Of a stretch of DNA of 64,000 nt, positions 40,771-49,820 are shown piece after piece. Location of the stretch: the NCBI RefSeq assembly GCF_001676725.1, contig NZ_CP016172.1, positions 3,348,001 through 3,412,000 of the forward strand, given 5' to 3'. A program made the translations under genes and the position numbers. The notes beneath the pieces were generated by a model, which was not told where the DNA came from, made no database searches, and was given only the letters and a program-made list of their open reading frames with translations. The stretch comes from Bordetella flabilis. GTDB lineage: Bacteria > Pseudomonadota > Gammaproteobacteria > Burkholderiales > Burkholderiaceae_B. How positions within the stretch are numbered: position 1 is the first letter of the stretch; each line of letters begins with the position of its first letter.

Positions 40771-42504
40771 CTATCTACTCCACTTTTCGGCCAGTACATA
40801 CAGGCGGCGCCACAAGAACCGGTTCAAGCCCATCACGAAAACGCACATGACGCCTATGCCCAGCGCGATGCGCGGGAAATCGCCCTGCGAAGTCATTGCC
40901 GCGATGTAGCCGCCCAGGCCCGTGGCGGTCAGCGTCGTCTTGCCCCAGGTGACGACCTCGGCGACGATGCTGGCATTCCAGGATCCGCCGCTGGCGGTGA
41001 TCGCACCGGTGACGAAGCTGGGGAAGACCGCGGGCAGATAGAAGCGCTTCCACTTCAGCCAGCCCTTCAGGCCGAGGTTGTCGGCGGCGTAGCGCAACTC
41101 GCTGGGAATGGTGGTCGCGCCCGCCACCACGTTGAACAAGATATACCACTGCGTGCCGAAGATGATCAGCGGGCTGAGCCAGATTTCCGGATCCAGGTGC
41201 AGGGCAACGATGGCCATGACGGCCAGCGGGAACAGCAGGTTGGCCGGAAAGGCCGCCAGCAATTGCGCGAGGGCCTGGATACGCTGAGACCAGCGCGGCC
41301 GCAGGCCGATGGCGATGCCGACGGGCACCCACACCAGGGACGCCAGCGCGATCAGCACCAGCACGCGCGTCAGGGTGATCAATCCCAGCCCGAATACGCG
41401 CAGCACCTCGGCCCAGCCTACCTCCGTGTGGACGAAAATGGCCAGCCGCCATACGGCGATCAGCGCCAGGGCAGCCAGGAAGGCATCGAAGACGCGCTCG
41501 ATATGCGGATTGGGGCCGCGCACGCGGGCGCGTACCGACGTGCCGTCGTAGGCGCTGCGAAACCAGCCCAGCGCGCCCTGCCCCCATCGCGCCAGGGTTT
41601 CGCTGCCTGCGCGGGTGAGCCGGCCCCGGCGCAGCCAGTCCAGCAGCCAGGACTGCTGCGCGGTATTGCCCTGGGTATCCTCGAAGCGGAATTTGTCGGC
41701 CCAGGCCAGCAAGGGCCGGAAGAAAAGCTGGTCATACAGCAGGATGCCGATGGCCATGGCGATGATGGCATAGACGATGGCCGCGACATTCTGCTGGTCG
41801 ATCGCCACCGCGATGTACGAGCCAATGCCCGGCAGCTTGATGTCCTGGTTGGCCACCGTGATGGCTTCGGAGGCCACCACGAAGAACCAGCCGCCGGACA
41901 TCGACAGCATCATGTTCCATAGCAGCGCGGGCGTGGCATACGGCAATTCCAGGCGCCAGAAGCGCTGCCAGGCGTTCAGCCGGAACACCCGCGCGGCCTC
42001 GTTCAACTCCGACGGCACGGTACGCATCGACTGGTACAGGCTGAGCGCCATGTTCCAGGCCTGTGACGTGAAGATGGCGAAGATGGCGGCGCATTCGACG
42101 CCCAGCAGGCTGCCCGGAAAAAGCGCGATGAAGCCGGTGACGGTAATGGACAGGAAACCCAGGATGGGTATCGACTGGAGGATGTCCACCATGGGCACCA
42201 GCACTTTTTCGGCGATGCGCGATTTCGAGGCAACGGCGGCGAAAACGAAGCTGAACAGCAACGAGGCGGCCAGCGCCATGAACATGCGCAGCGTCGTACG
42301 CAGCAGGTAATACGGCAGGTAGGTGGGGTCCAGCGAGATCGGCAGCGGCGTCCCCACGGCGAAGGGCTTTGCCATTTGCGACGCGCCGAAAGCCAGTGCG
42401 GCCAGGACACCGAGCACCAGCGGCAACAAGGCCCAATCCCAACGGTTGGGGCCGCGGCCGTCGGATGGCCGGCTTGCGCGCTTGGAAAACAAAATCGGGT
42501 ACAT
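40771..42504 (-). CDS. ABC transporter permease with two fused membrane domains
   Basis: Inner-membrane protein of 577 residues that joins two binding-protein-dependent permease units. The first EAA-type loop is in LNEAARVFRLNAWQRFWRLE (about residue 170), the second in ADNLGLKGWLKWKRFYLP (about residue 500). Each lies between groups of five to six helices. A polar stretch near 300 joins them. It forms a one-gene heterodimer-like channel with the ATPase downstream. The solute is unknown; relatives are annotated for nitrate, sulfonate or bicarbonate. The 207-bp divergent gap to the MFS gene shows no clear control site. Confidence 0.9.
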   Translation of the reverse strand: MYPILFSKRASRPSDGRGPNRWDWALLPLVLGVLAALAFGASQMAKPFAVGTPLPISLDPTYLPYYLLRTTLRMFMALAASLLFSFVFAAVASKSRIAEKVLVPMVDILQSIPILGFLSITVTGFIALFPGSLLGVECAAIFAIFTSQAWNMALSLYQSMRTVPSELNEAARVFRLNAWQRFWRLELPYATPALLWNMMLSMSGGWFFVVASEAITVANQDIKLPGIGSYIAVAIDQQNVAAIVYAIIAMAIGILLYDQLFFRPLLAWADKFRFEDTQGNTAQQSWLLDWLRRGRLTRAGSETLARWGQGALGWFRSAYDGTSVRARVRGPNPHIERVFDAFLAALALIAVWRLAIFVHTEVGWAEVLRVFGLGLITLTRVLVLIALASLVWVPVGIAIGLRPRWSQRIQALAQLLAAFPANLLFPLAVMAIVALHLDPEIWLSPLIIFGTQWYILFNVVAGATTIPSELRYAADNLGLKGWLKWKRFYLPAVFPSFVTGAITASGGSWNASIVAEVVTWGKTTLTATGLGGYIAAMTSQGDFPRIALGIGVMCVFVMGLNRFLWRRLYVLAEKWSR

Positions 42505-42711
42505 GCCCCGCTCCCACAGGCAAAAACGACGATGGCAACCTTCGCGCGGAGGAGCGCCCTCGAAGGCGTGCGCACGGTATCACGCGCGCGGACGAGCGTC
42601 CACCGCGGCCGCTTGACAGCGGGCTGAACACCGGCCAGGCCGCCACGACGGCATGCCGATTTTGGTTTACGATCTGCCGCTTCCTCCCGACTCAAGAGCG
42701 ATCCAGCTCCA

Positions 42712-43944
42712 ATGGCCACGCCCGACAGTGCCGACCGTCTAGCCACCCGGCCGGCCTTCGCCCACTTTCTCCTGGCGCGTTTCGCCGCTTCCCTCGCATA
42801 CCAGATCGTCTCCGTTGCCGTCGGCTGGCAGATCTACGCGCTGACCGGCAGCGCGCTGGACCTGGGGTTGATCGGACTGGCGCAGTTCGGCCCCATGCTG
42901 GTGCTGACGTTGCTGGTGGGCCATGTCGCCGACCGCTACGACCGGCGCAAGATCGTCGCCGTATGCATGGGGCTGGAGGCGGTGGCGGCCGGCGTGCTGG
43001 CCGCCGTGTCGCTGACCGGCCATGCCGACCAGTTGATCGTGTACGCGGCGATCATCATCATCAGTTCGGCACGCGCATTCGAGGCGCCGACCTTGCCCGC
43101 CCTGATCCCGGCGGTCGTGCCGCGCCACCTGATTCCACGCGCCACGGCCATGTCCACGTCTTCGAACCAGGTCGCGCAGATCGCCGGCCCGGCGCTCGGC
43201 GGCGTCGGCTATGGCCTGGGCGCGGGATGGGTATATGCGCTGGCGGCGGCGTGCTATCTGGCCGGCCTGTATTCCATGCTGAGCATGAAGACCGAAGGCG
43301 CGCCGGCCCGCAAGGAACCGACCACCTGGCGCACCTTGTTCGCCGGTTTCACCTTCATTGCCAGCCGCCGCATCCTGCTGGGTACGCTCTCGCTCGACTT
43401 GTTCGCCGTGCTGCTGGGCGGCGCCACGGCGCTGCTGCCGGTCTTCGCCAAGGACATCCTGCAGGCCGGGCCGTGGGCGCTGGGCGCCCTGCGGGCGGCG
43501 CCCGCCTGCGGCGCCGTCGCCATGGCGCTGGTCCTCGGGCGCAAGAACCTGACCGGCAATATCGGCATGACGCTGTTCGGCGCGCTTTTCGTCTTCGGAT
43601 TGGCGACGGTGGTATTCGGCTATTCGCGGTCCATACCCGTATCGGTGGCGGCGCTGGTGGTGCTGGGCGCGGCCGACGCGATCAGCGTGGTGGTGCGTTC
43701 ATCGCTGGTCCAGCTGAATACGCCCAACGAGATGCTGGGGCGGGTCAGCGCCATCAACACGCTTTTCGTCGGCACGTCGAACCAGCTGGGTGAATTCCGC
43801 GCGGGCGTCATGGCCGCCGCGACAGGCGCCGTGCCGGCCGTGGTGGTGGGCGGGGTGGGCACCATCGTCGTGGCCGCCCTGTGGATGTGGTGGTACCCGG
43901 AACTGCGCAAACTGCGCTCGCTGCACAACGTGCCTAATGGTTGA
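42712..43944 (+). CDS. MFS transporter, EntS-like (MFS_3 type)
   Basis: Exporter of 410 residues with about eleven to twelve helices. Family marks are FAASLAYQIVSVAVGWQIYALTG at the start, the loop HVADRYDRRKIV between helices 2 and 3, SARAFEAPTLPALIP and the later NQVAQIAGPALGG. This branch includes the enterobactin exporter and macrolide pumps. No siderophore genes are near. Its last 11 bases overlap the 3' end of the convergent glycosyltransferase gene. Confidence 0.9.
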   Translation: MATPDSADRLATRPAFAHFLLARFAASLAYQIVSVAVGWQIYALTGSALDLGLIGLAQFGPMLVLTLLVGHVADRYDRRKIVAVCMGLEAVAAGVLAAVSLTGHADQLIVYAAIIIISSARAFEAPTLPALIPAVVPRHLIPRATAMSTSSNQVAQIAGPALGGVGYGLGAGWVYALAAACYLAGLYSMLSMKTEGAPARKEPTTWRTLFAGFTFIASRRILLGTLSLDLFAVLLGGATALLPVFAKDILQAGPWALGALRAAPACGAVAMALVLGRKNLTGNIGMTLFGALFVFGLATVVFGYSRSIPVSVAALVVLGAADAISVVVRSSLVQLNTPNEMLGRVSAINTLFVGTSNQLGEFRAGVMAAATGAVPAVVVGGVGTIVVAALWMWWYPELRKLRSLHNVPNG

Positions 43945-45109
43945 CCGCCCGGCGGCGGCCTCGCTGCCTGCGCAGGATATTCGCGTAGAGCGCCTCATAG
44001 TGCTCGGCGATCGCCTTCCAGCTGTGGCGGCCGACCACTTCCGCGCCGCGGCGCACCAGTTTGTCGCGTAGCGCCGGGTCCGTGGCCAGGCGATGCAGGG
44101 CCCGCGCCAGCGCGGCGCCGTCGCGGGGATCGTCGAGGATGAGCGCATCTTCCTCGTGGCGCAGATAAGCCGCGAAGCCGCAGTACGCCGCGCCGCTCAA
44201 CACCACCGGCAGCCGATGCGCCATGGCTTCCAGCGGCCCCATGCCGAAGCTGTCGCCCAGGGTCGGATGCACGTAGAGGTCGGCGGCCTCGTAGTAGGTG
44301 GCGACGTCCGGGGTCGGTCCCAGCAGGACGACGCGTCCCTCGGAGACGCGTGCCGCGCAGGCCGCGCGCGCCGCATCCTCCGCGGTACCCACGACCAGCA
44401 GCCGGTAAGCCTGCGGCAATGCGTCCAGCGCGTCCAGCAACGCCGCCAGCCCCTTGCGCAGCGGGTTGCGCGCCACCAGCAGGCATCCGATGGTGTCGTC
44501 GTCCCAACCCAGCCTGCGCCGCGTCGCGCGGCGCCGGTCTGGATCCGGCGGACCCGCGGGGCATACGCCGGGCGGAATGACATCGATGGCCAGGTCGCTG
44601 CCGTAACTGTCGCGCATCTGCTGCGCGATAAGCCCGGATACGGCCACCAGGCCGGGGCCCCGCCCCGGCACAGCGCGGACCCGCTGCCGCTCCAGGCACA
44701 AATAGGTGGCGATCCGTGGGCTGAGCCAGGCAAAAAAACGCTTCGCCGCGCCCGCGCCGTTCAAGCGCTTGTAGCGCACCGGCGTCACATGGACGACCTG
44801 TACGTTACCCACCCCGGCCGAAACGTGGGAATGCACGATATCGAAACGCCCCCGCGTCAGGCGGCGCGCGCGCCAGGCGAAGTACAGCAGGCGCAGCCAC
44901 CCCGGCAAGCGCGAGACGCGTATCGGCAGATAGGGCAATTGCAGGTCGCAGGCGTAGTCGCGCGCGATCACCGTGACGTCGTGCCGCTGCGCGAGCTCCC
45001 GCACCAGCTCCACACCATAAGCTTCCGCGCCGCCGAAGTGCCGGCCGAACCGGTCGACCAGCAAAGCGATGCGCAGACGCCCGTTATCCGCGTTGCCGTT
45101 TGTCCTCAT
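43934..45109 (-). CDS. Glycosyltransferase family 4 protein (WaaG-like)
   Basis: Retaining GT-B glycosyltransferase of 391 residues. The N-terminal donor-side glycine-rich FGRHFGGAEAYGVELVRELA and FDIVHSHVSAGVG are typical. The C-terminal half has VAVSGLIAQQMRDSYG, IPPGV, LLVARNPLRKGL and the E-x7-E-like SFGMGPLEAMAHRLPVVLSG. Similarity is closest to lipopolysaccharide core glucosyltransferases. Start is ATG 45107-45109. It stands alone, with 220 bp before the next gene that show no clear promoter. Confidence 0.88.
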   Translation of the reverse strand: MRTNGNADNGRLRIALLVDRFGRHFGGAEAYGVELVRELAQRHDVTVIARDYACDLQLPYLPIRVSRLPGWLRLLYFAWRARRLTRGRFDIVHSHVSAGVGNVQVVHVTPVRYKRLNGAGAAKRFFAWLSPRIATYLCLERQRVRAVPGRGPGLVAVSGLIAQQMRDSYGSDLAIDVIPPGVCPAGPPDPDRRRATRRRLGWDDDTIGCLLVARNPLRKGLAALLDALDALPQAYRLLVVGTAEDAARAACAARVSEGRVVLLGPTPDVATYYEAADLYVHPTLGDSFGMGPLEAMAHRLPVVLSGAAYCGFAAYLRHEEDALILDDPRDGAALARALHRLATDPALRDKLVRRGAEVVGRHSWKAIAEHYEALYANILRRQRGRRRAVNH

Positions 45110-45329
45110 GTGCCGTTGCGGTAGTCGTGATGCAATCGTGTGCTTATGAAACCGGGTCTTGCCATATGTGCCGATAATCTAAACAGCTTTCAGCCACTTG
45201 TCATCATCCCGCTGCGCCGTTGCGCATATCAAACGCGGCTGGGTTCAACGCCATCGCGCGGGGATGCGACCGCGGGCTGGTGTCTAATACCGGCGGGCGA
45301 TGTGCTCGTTGTCCGTGAAAGGGCCTGCA

Positions 45330-45713
45330 ATGACTGACCGGGTATTCGTTTTTCTAGGCGCACTCAATATGTTGTTCGCGGTGGGCGCGGGCGCCTTCGG
45401 CGCGCACGGGCTCAAGCGCGTGCTGTCCGCCGACATGCTCGCGGTCTGGCAGACCGCGGTGACGTACCAGATCGCCCACGCCCTGGGCCTGCTCGCGCTC
45501 GCCGCGCTGAGCCAGCGCTTCGGTTCGCCGTTGTGGAGCGCCGCCGGCTGGGTCATGTTCGGCGGCATCGTGGTCTTCAGCGGCAGCCTGTATTTGTTGT
45601 CTGCCACCAACACGCGTTGGCTGGGCGCCATTACGCCGCTGGGGGGCGCCGCTTTCCTCGTGGCGTGGGCCATGGTCGCGTGGGCCGCCTGGCGCGCCAC
45701 CGCGGCTTCCTGA
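45330..45713 (+). CDS. DUF423 (YgdD-like) membrane protein
   Basis: Small protein of 127 residues with four membrane helices. DUF423 marks are LGALNMLFAVGAGAFGAHGL, then VWQTAVTYQIAHALGLL and ITPLGGAAFLVAW. GAAAGGG lies upstream of ATG 45330. Function is unknown. It is followed 13 bp later by the EamA transporter and is likely cotranscribed. Confidence 0.92.
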   Translation: MTDRVFVFLGALNMLFAVGAGAFGAHGLKRVLSADMLAVWQTAVTYQIAHALGLLALAALSQRFGSPLWSAAGWVMFGGIVVFSGSLYLLSATNTRWLGAITPLGGAAFLVAWAMVAWAAWRATAAS

Positions 45714-45726
45714 ACGGGCCCCCGGT

Positions 45727-46620
45727 ATGTCCGCCGCCGAAGCGCCCCGTTCCGCCACGGGCGCCGGAATCGTCTGCATCGTGTTCGGCATGTTGTGCCT
45801 GACGATCAGCGACGCCATCGCGAAATGGCTGGGCGGAACCTATCCCCCGACCCAGATCCTGTTCATGCGCGCGGCGATCGCCCTGCCCTTCGTCGTGGCG
45901 CTGGTATGCCTGCTCGGCAGCCGCCGCGCGCTGCGCAGCCGCCATCCCGGGCTGCACCTGCTGCGCGGAGCCATCAACGTGGTCTCGGCCACGGCGTTCT
46001 ATTCGAGCCTGCGCTACCTGCCCTTCGCGGAAGCCACGGCCATCTCGTTTGCCGCGCCGCTGTGCGTCACCCTGCTGTCGGTCTTCGTCCTCAAGGAACG
46101 TGTCGATGCACTGCGCTGGGGAGCCATCGTGCTGGGTTTCCTGGGCGTGGTGCTGATCGTGCGGCCCGGCACGGCCAGCTTCCAGCCCGCCGCCCTGCTG
46201 CCCCTGGTCACGGCGATGCTCTACGCCGTGATGATGGTGACGGCGCGCCGGATCGGCCCCGGGGAAAGCGTGCTGACGACCGGCCTGTATATCGTCGTGG
46301 CGCAATGCCTTTGCAGCGCCGTCACGCTGCCGTGGTTCTGGCATACGCCGCAAGCCGGGCATTGGCCTTTCTTCGCCGGCGTGGCCCTGTTCAGCACCCT
46401 GGGCTTGACGCTGATCACGCAGGCCTTCCGTATCGCGCCCGCTTCCGTGGTCGCGCCCTTCGACTACACCGGGCTGGTATGGGCCACGCTGCTGGGCTGG
46501 GTGTTCTGGAAGGAAGCCCCGGATGCGGTCGCCTACATCGGCGCGGCCGTCATCGTCTCCGGCGGACTGACCATCGCGCTGCACGAAACCATACGTGGAC
46601 GCCGCGCACGGCCATCCTGA
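45727..46620 (+). CDS. EamA/DMT family transporter
   Basis: Membrane protein of 297 residues with ten helices arranged as two EamA repeats (about 12-145 and 155-290). Marks are GMLCLTISDAIAKWLGGTYP, SSLRYLPFAEATAISFAAPL and the second-repeat DYTGLVWATLLGWVFWKE. The family exports metabolites or amino acids. It forms a two-gene unit with the DUF423 gene and converges on an MFS gene. Confidence 0.92.
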   Translation: MSAAEAPRSATGAGIVCIVFGMLCLTISDAIAKWLGGTYPPTQILFMRAAIALPFVVALVCLLGSRRALRSRHPGLHLLRGAINVVSATAFYSSLRYLPFAEATAISFAAPLCVTLLSVFVLKERVDALRWGAIVLGFLGVVLIVRPGTASFQPAALLPLVTAMLYAVMMVTARRIGPGESVLTTGLYIVVAQCLCSAVTLPWFWHTPQAGHWPFFAGVALFSTLGLTLITQAFRIAPASVVAPFDYTGLVWATLLGWVFWKEAPDAVAYIGAAVIVSGGLTIALHETIRGRRARPS

Positions 46621-46657
46621 AAACGCGCCTGCCCGACGCCGGCCCGCGCCGTCCGCC

Positions 46658-47935
46658 CTAGGCGCTCCCGGCCTTCTGGCGTCTGGACCCGCCCGTGACC
46701 ACATGCAGCCGCCACGCCAGGGCCAGCCCCAGCACCAGCAGCGTACCGATCAGGCCCGCCACGCCGTTCCAGCCGCCGGCTTCCCAGCACTTGCCGCCCA
46801 GCGAGCCCAGCACACTGGACCCCAGGTAGTACGCCAGCAGGTACAGCGACGCCGCCTGCGCCTTGTGGCCGCGCGCGAGTTGCCCCACCCAGCCGCTCGC
46901 CACCGAATGCGCGGCGAAGAAACCGAAGGTGGCCAGCACCACGCCGCCGACCACGAGGGCCAGCATCGACGACAGCGTCAGCAGCGTCCCGCCGAGCATG
47001 GTCGCCACCCCCAGGCATAGCATCGCCCCACGGCCATGCCGATCGGCCAGGCGGCCGAACAGCGCGGAGGCGAATATCCCGACCACATACACGGTAAAGA
47101 TCGCGCTGATCACCGACTGGCTCAAGCTGTACGGCGGCGCCAGCAGGCGGAAGCCGGCATAGTTGTAGATGGTGACAAAGCCGCCCATGAGCAGGAAGCC
47201 CAGCGTGAACAGCGAAAGCAGGTTGACGTCGACCAGATGCGTGGCGATGCCTTCGCGCGCCGCCTGCCACCCGCCGCCGCGCCGGGGCGTGAAATGGCGC
47301 GACGGCGGCAGGCGCAACACGAATAGCACGGCGGCCGCGATGCCGACCAGGCCGACCACCACCATCGCGATGCGCCAGTCGGCATGGTCGGCGACCAGCC
47401 CCGCCATGACGCGGCCGGCCATGCCGCCGAAGGCGCTGCCCCCGATATAAAGCCCCATTGCGAAACCGAGGTCCGACGGGGCCACCTCTTCGGCCAGATA
47501 CGCCATGGCGACAGCCGGCACGCCGCCCAGCGCCAGGCCCTGCAAGGCGCGGACGACGAGCAGCGCATGCCAATCCGGAGTCAGCCCCGCCGCCAGGGTC
47601 AACAGGCCCGAAGCGAACAACGACACCGCCATAATGCGTTTGCGCGGCAGCCGGCCGGACCAGAATCCCACCGCGAATATCGCCAGCGCCAGCGAACCCG
47701 TGGTGAGCGACAGCGACAGGCTGCTCTGGGTGGGCGATACGCCGAAGTGCTCGGCGAACAGCGGCAGCAGCGGCTGCACGCAGTACATCAGCGAAAAGGT
47801 GGAAAAACCCGCGGCGAACAAGGCCCAGTTGGCGTTGCGATAACCCGCTGTTCCGCGGGTCAACTGCGGGGCGGGTCGTGCCGCCGGCGCCGCGCGGGAA
47901 CCGATGGCGGCCGGGTTGGTCGATGAGGAGGTCAT
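46658..47935 (-). CDS. MFS transporter, YnfM/NepI-like drug or sugar exporter
   Basis: Twelve-helix exporter of 425 residues. An Ala/Pro-rich N-terminal tail of about 30 residues precedes NANWALFAAGFSTFSLMYCVQPLLPLFAE. FWSGRLPRKRIMAVSLFASGLL forms the loop 2-3 motif. VRALQGLALGGVPAVAMAYLAEEV is the helix 4-5 motif. I start at ATG 47933-47935; the longer frame runs back through the divergent FetA gene. It is divergent from the ABC pair with a gap of 121 bp. Confidence 0.9.
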   Translation of the reverse strand: MTSSSTNPAAIGSRAAPAARPAPQLTRGTAGYRNANWALFAAGFSTFSLMYCVQPLLPLFAEHFGVSPTQSSLSLSLTTGSLALAIFAVGFWSGRLPRKRIMAVSLFASGLLTLAAGLTPDWHALLVVRALQGLALGGVPAVAMAYLAEEVAPSDLGFAMGLYIGGSAFGGMAGRVMAGLVADHADWRIAMVVVGLVGIAAAVLFVLRLPPSRHFTPRRGGGWQAAREGIATHLVDVNLLSLFTLGFLLMGGFVTIYNYAGFRLLAPPYSLSQSVISAIFTVYVVGIFASALFGRLADRHGRGAMLCLGVATMLGGTLLTLSSMLALVVGGVVLATFGFFAAHSVASGWVGQLARGHKAQAASLYLLAYYLGSSVLGSLGGKCWEAGGWNGVAGLIGTLLVLGLALAWRLHVVTGGSRRQKAGSA

Positions 47936-48024
47936 GATGAAAAGCGATGCGGAGCGATGCCGGTCCGAAGACGTCTCCAGACAAAGAAAGCGGCCTGTGC
48001 TCCCCTGGCCCGCCACGTAGACAG

Positions 48025-48036
48025 GATCAATTGATC
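48025..48036. promoter_or_regulatory. 12-bp perfect palindrome between MFS and FetA-like genes
   Basis: GATCAATTGATC is a perfect palindrome 21 bp before the FetA-type start. Two copies of CCCAATAT (48039-48046 and 48062-48069) flank the start codon. A repressor site is possible, but no regulator is adjacent. Confidence 0.3.
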
Positions 48037-48056
48037 TGCCCAATATATCGGACCGG

Positions 48057-48800
48057 ATGACCCAATATCTTAAACGTATCGCGCACGCGCCGCTTTCTGC
48101 TCCCTGTATGGCCTGCACGCCTTCCGCGCGCCTCGCGCTGGAAGGCATAGCGCCAGCGGGGCTGCGGCCCGTTGACCTGACATTGGCGGCGGGCGAATGC
48201 GTGGCCATCATGGGACCATCCGGCGCCGGCAAGTCGCTGCTGCTCCGGCAGGTGGCCGACCTGGACCCGGGGGCCGGGGAAGTCCGGCTGGACGGCCGGC
48301 CCCGCAGCGGCATGTCCGGCCCGGCCTGGCGGCGTCAGGTGGTGTATTGCCAGGCGGAAGCCGGCTGGTGGGACGACCGCGTGGCGCCCCACTTTCCCGC
48401 ATCCACCAGCGCCCGCATGGGGGACGCCCTGGCCCTCATGGAACGCCTGAGCCTGCCCGCGCGCCTGATGGGCTGCCAGGTGCACGAACTGTCCACCGGC
48501 GAACGGCAGCGCATGGGACTGGTGCGCGCCCTGCTGAACGAGCCGGCCGTCCTGCTGCTGGACGAACCCACGGCGGCGCTGGACGAGGACGCGACCGCCC
48601 GCGTGGAGGCCGAACTGCAGGCCCGCCTGGACGCCGGAACCAGCGCGCTCATCGTCACCCATGCCGCCGCGCAGGCCCGCCGCCTGGCCCATCGCACCTT
48701 TCACATCGTCGAGGGAAGGCTGGAGGAAGCGGTGCGGGGCGGGCCGCTCCAGGCGATCGTGGGCGGCCCAAGCCAGGCGGGCACCCGGGAGAATCCATGA
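48057..48800 (+). CDS. ABC transporter ATP-binding protein (FetA/YbbL-like)
   Basis: ATPase of 247 residues. Walker A GPSGAGKSLLL, signature HELSTGERQRMG, Walker B LLLDEPTAALDED and switch His in IVTHAAAQAR. FetAB of Escherichia coli is linked to iron export under oxidative stress. The start at 48057 is uncertain; ATG 48108 is an alternative that removes a cysteine-containing lead. Its stop overlaps the permease start as ATGA. Confidence 0.85.
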   Translation: MTQYLKRIAHAPLSAPCMACTPSARLALEGIAPAGLRPVDLTLAAGECVAIMGPSGAGKSLLLRQVADLDPGAGEVRLDGRPRSGMSGPAWRRQVVYCQAEAGWWDDRVAPHFPASTSARMGDALALMERLSLPARLMGCQVHELSTGERQRMGLVRALLNEPAVLLLDEPTAALDEDATARVEAELQARLDAGTSALIVTHAAAQARRLAHRTFHIVEGRLEEAVRGGPLQAIVGGPSQAGTRENP

Positions 48801-49591
48801 ACGCCATACGGCTGGATGCCTCCGACCTTGCCATCGCGGCCTGCCTGGTGGCGCTCAGCGCCCTGGTATCGCTGCTGCTGCGGCTGCGGATGGAGCGGCA
48901 GATCGTGTGGGCCGCGGCGCGCACCGTGGCCCAGCTCCTGTTGGTCGGCCACCTGCTGCGCCTGGTATTCATCCATGACACACCCTGGATCACGGCCGCC
49001 CTGGTGGCGCTGATGATGGCCCTGGCCGCGCGCGAAGTGGCCGCCCGGCCACAGGCGCGCTTGCGCGGCCATGGCAATGCGTGGGTGGGCGCGCTGACGG
49101 TGGGCACGGCAACCGTGGTCACCGCCTTGTTCATCCTGCATACGGCGCTGCGGCCTGACCCGTGGTATGACCCGCGCTACGTGATTTCCCTGGTAGGCAT
49201 CGTGCTGGGCAGCGTCCTGAACGCCGCCAGCCTGGCGCTGGACGGCATGCTTTCGGGCGTACGCCGCGACAAGGCCGGCATCGAGGCGCGACTGGCACTG
49301 GGGGCGACCGCCTACGAAGCCTTCTCGCCGCTGCTGCGCGCCTCCGTCAGGCGCGGCATCGTGCCGACCATCAACCAGATGTCGGCGGCCGGCATCATTA
49401 CCCTGCCCGGCATCATGACCGGCCAGATCATCGCCGGCATGGATCCCGTGGAGGCCGTGAAGTACCAGATCCTCATCATGTTCCTGCTGGCCGGGGCCAG
49501 CGCCATGGCCGCGATCGGCACCGCCTATGCCGCGATGCGACGGCTGACGGACGGACGCGCGCGCCTGCGGCTGGATCGCCTGTCGGGGTGA
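48797..49591 (+). CDS. ABC transporter permease (FetB/YbbM-like, UPF0014)
   Basis: Membrane protein of 264 residues with about seven helices. UPF0014 marks are RMERQIVWAAARTVAQLLLVGHLLR, VGIVLGSVLNAASLALD, RLALGATAYEAF and VPTINQMSAAGIITLPGIMTGQIIAG. It is coupled to the FetA-like ATPase by a four-base overlap. With it, it likely exports iron or another solute. The 229 bp after it hold no feature I can support. Confidence 0.9.
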   Translation: MNAIRLDASDLAIAACLVALSALVSLLLRLRMERQIVWAAARTVAQLLLVGHLLRLVFIHDTPWITAALVALMMALAAREVAARPQARLRGHGNAWVGALTVGTATVVTALFILHTALRPDPWYDPRYVISLVGIVLGSVLNAASLALDGMLSGVRRDKAGIEARLALGATAYEAFSPLLRASVRRGIVPTINQMSAAGIITLPGIMTGQIIAGMDPVEAVKYQILIMFLLAGASAMAAIGTAYAAMRRLTDGRARLRLDRLSG

Positions 49592-49820
49592 GCTGGCGGT
49601 GTGCGCCCTTGGCCACCATCCGGGCTTGCCTGGCGTGAGGCCGCTTCCCACTTAAGGCGCCCACGTCGCGGGGGAAACGACGCCGGCATCGCACTCGGCC
49701 GCAATAGGCCTTGTGGAGCGCGGCCGGCAACGATATGGTGGCGCACGGGGCGGATCGCGCCTCGGTCCAGGCTGCTTGCCTGGCGCATCGTCCCAGTTCC
49801 CTGGACACCGGAGCCGCATC

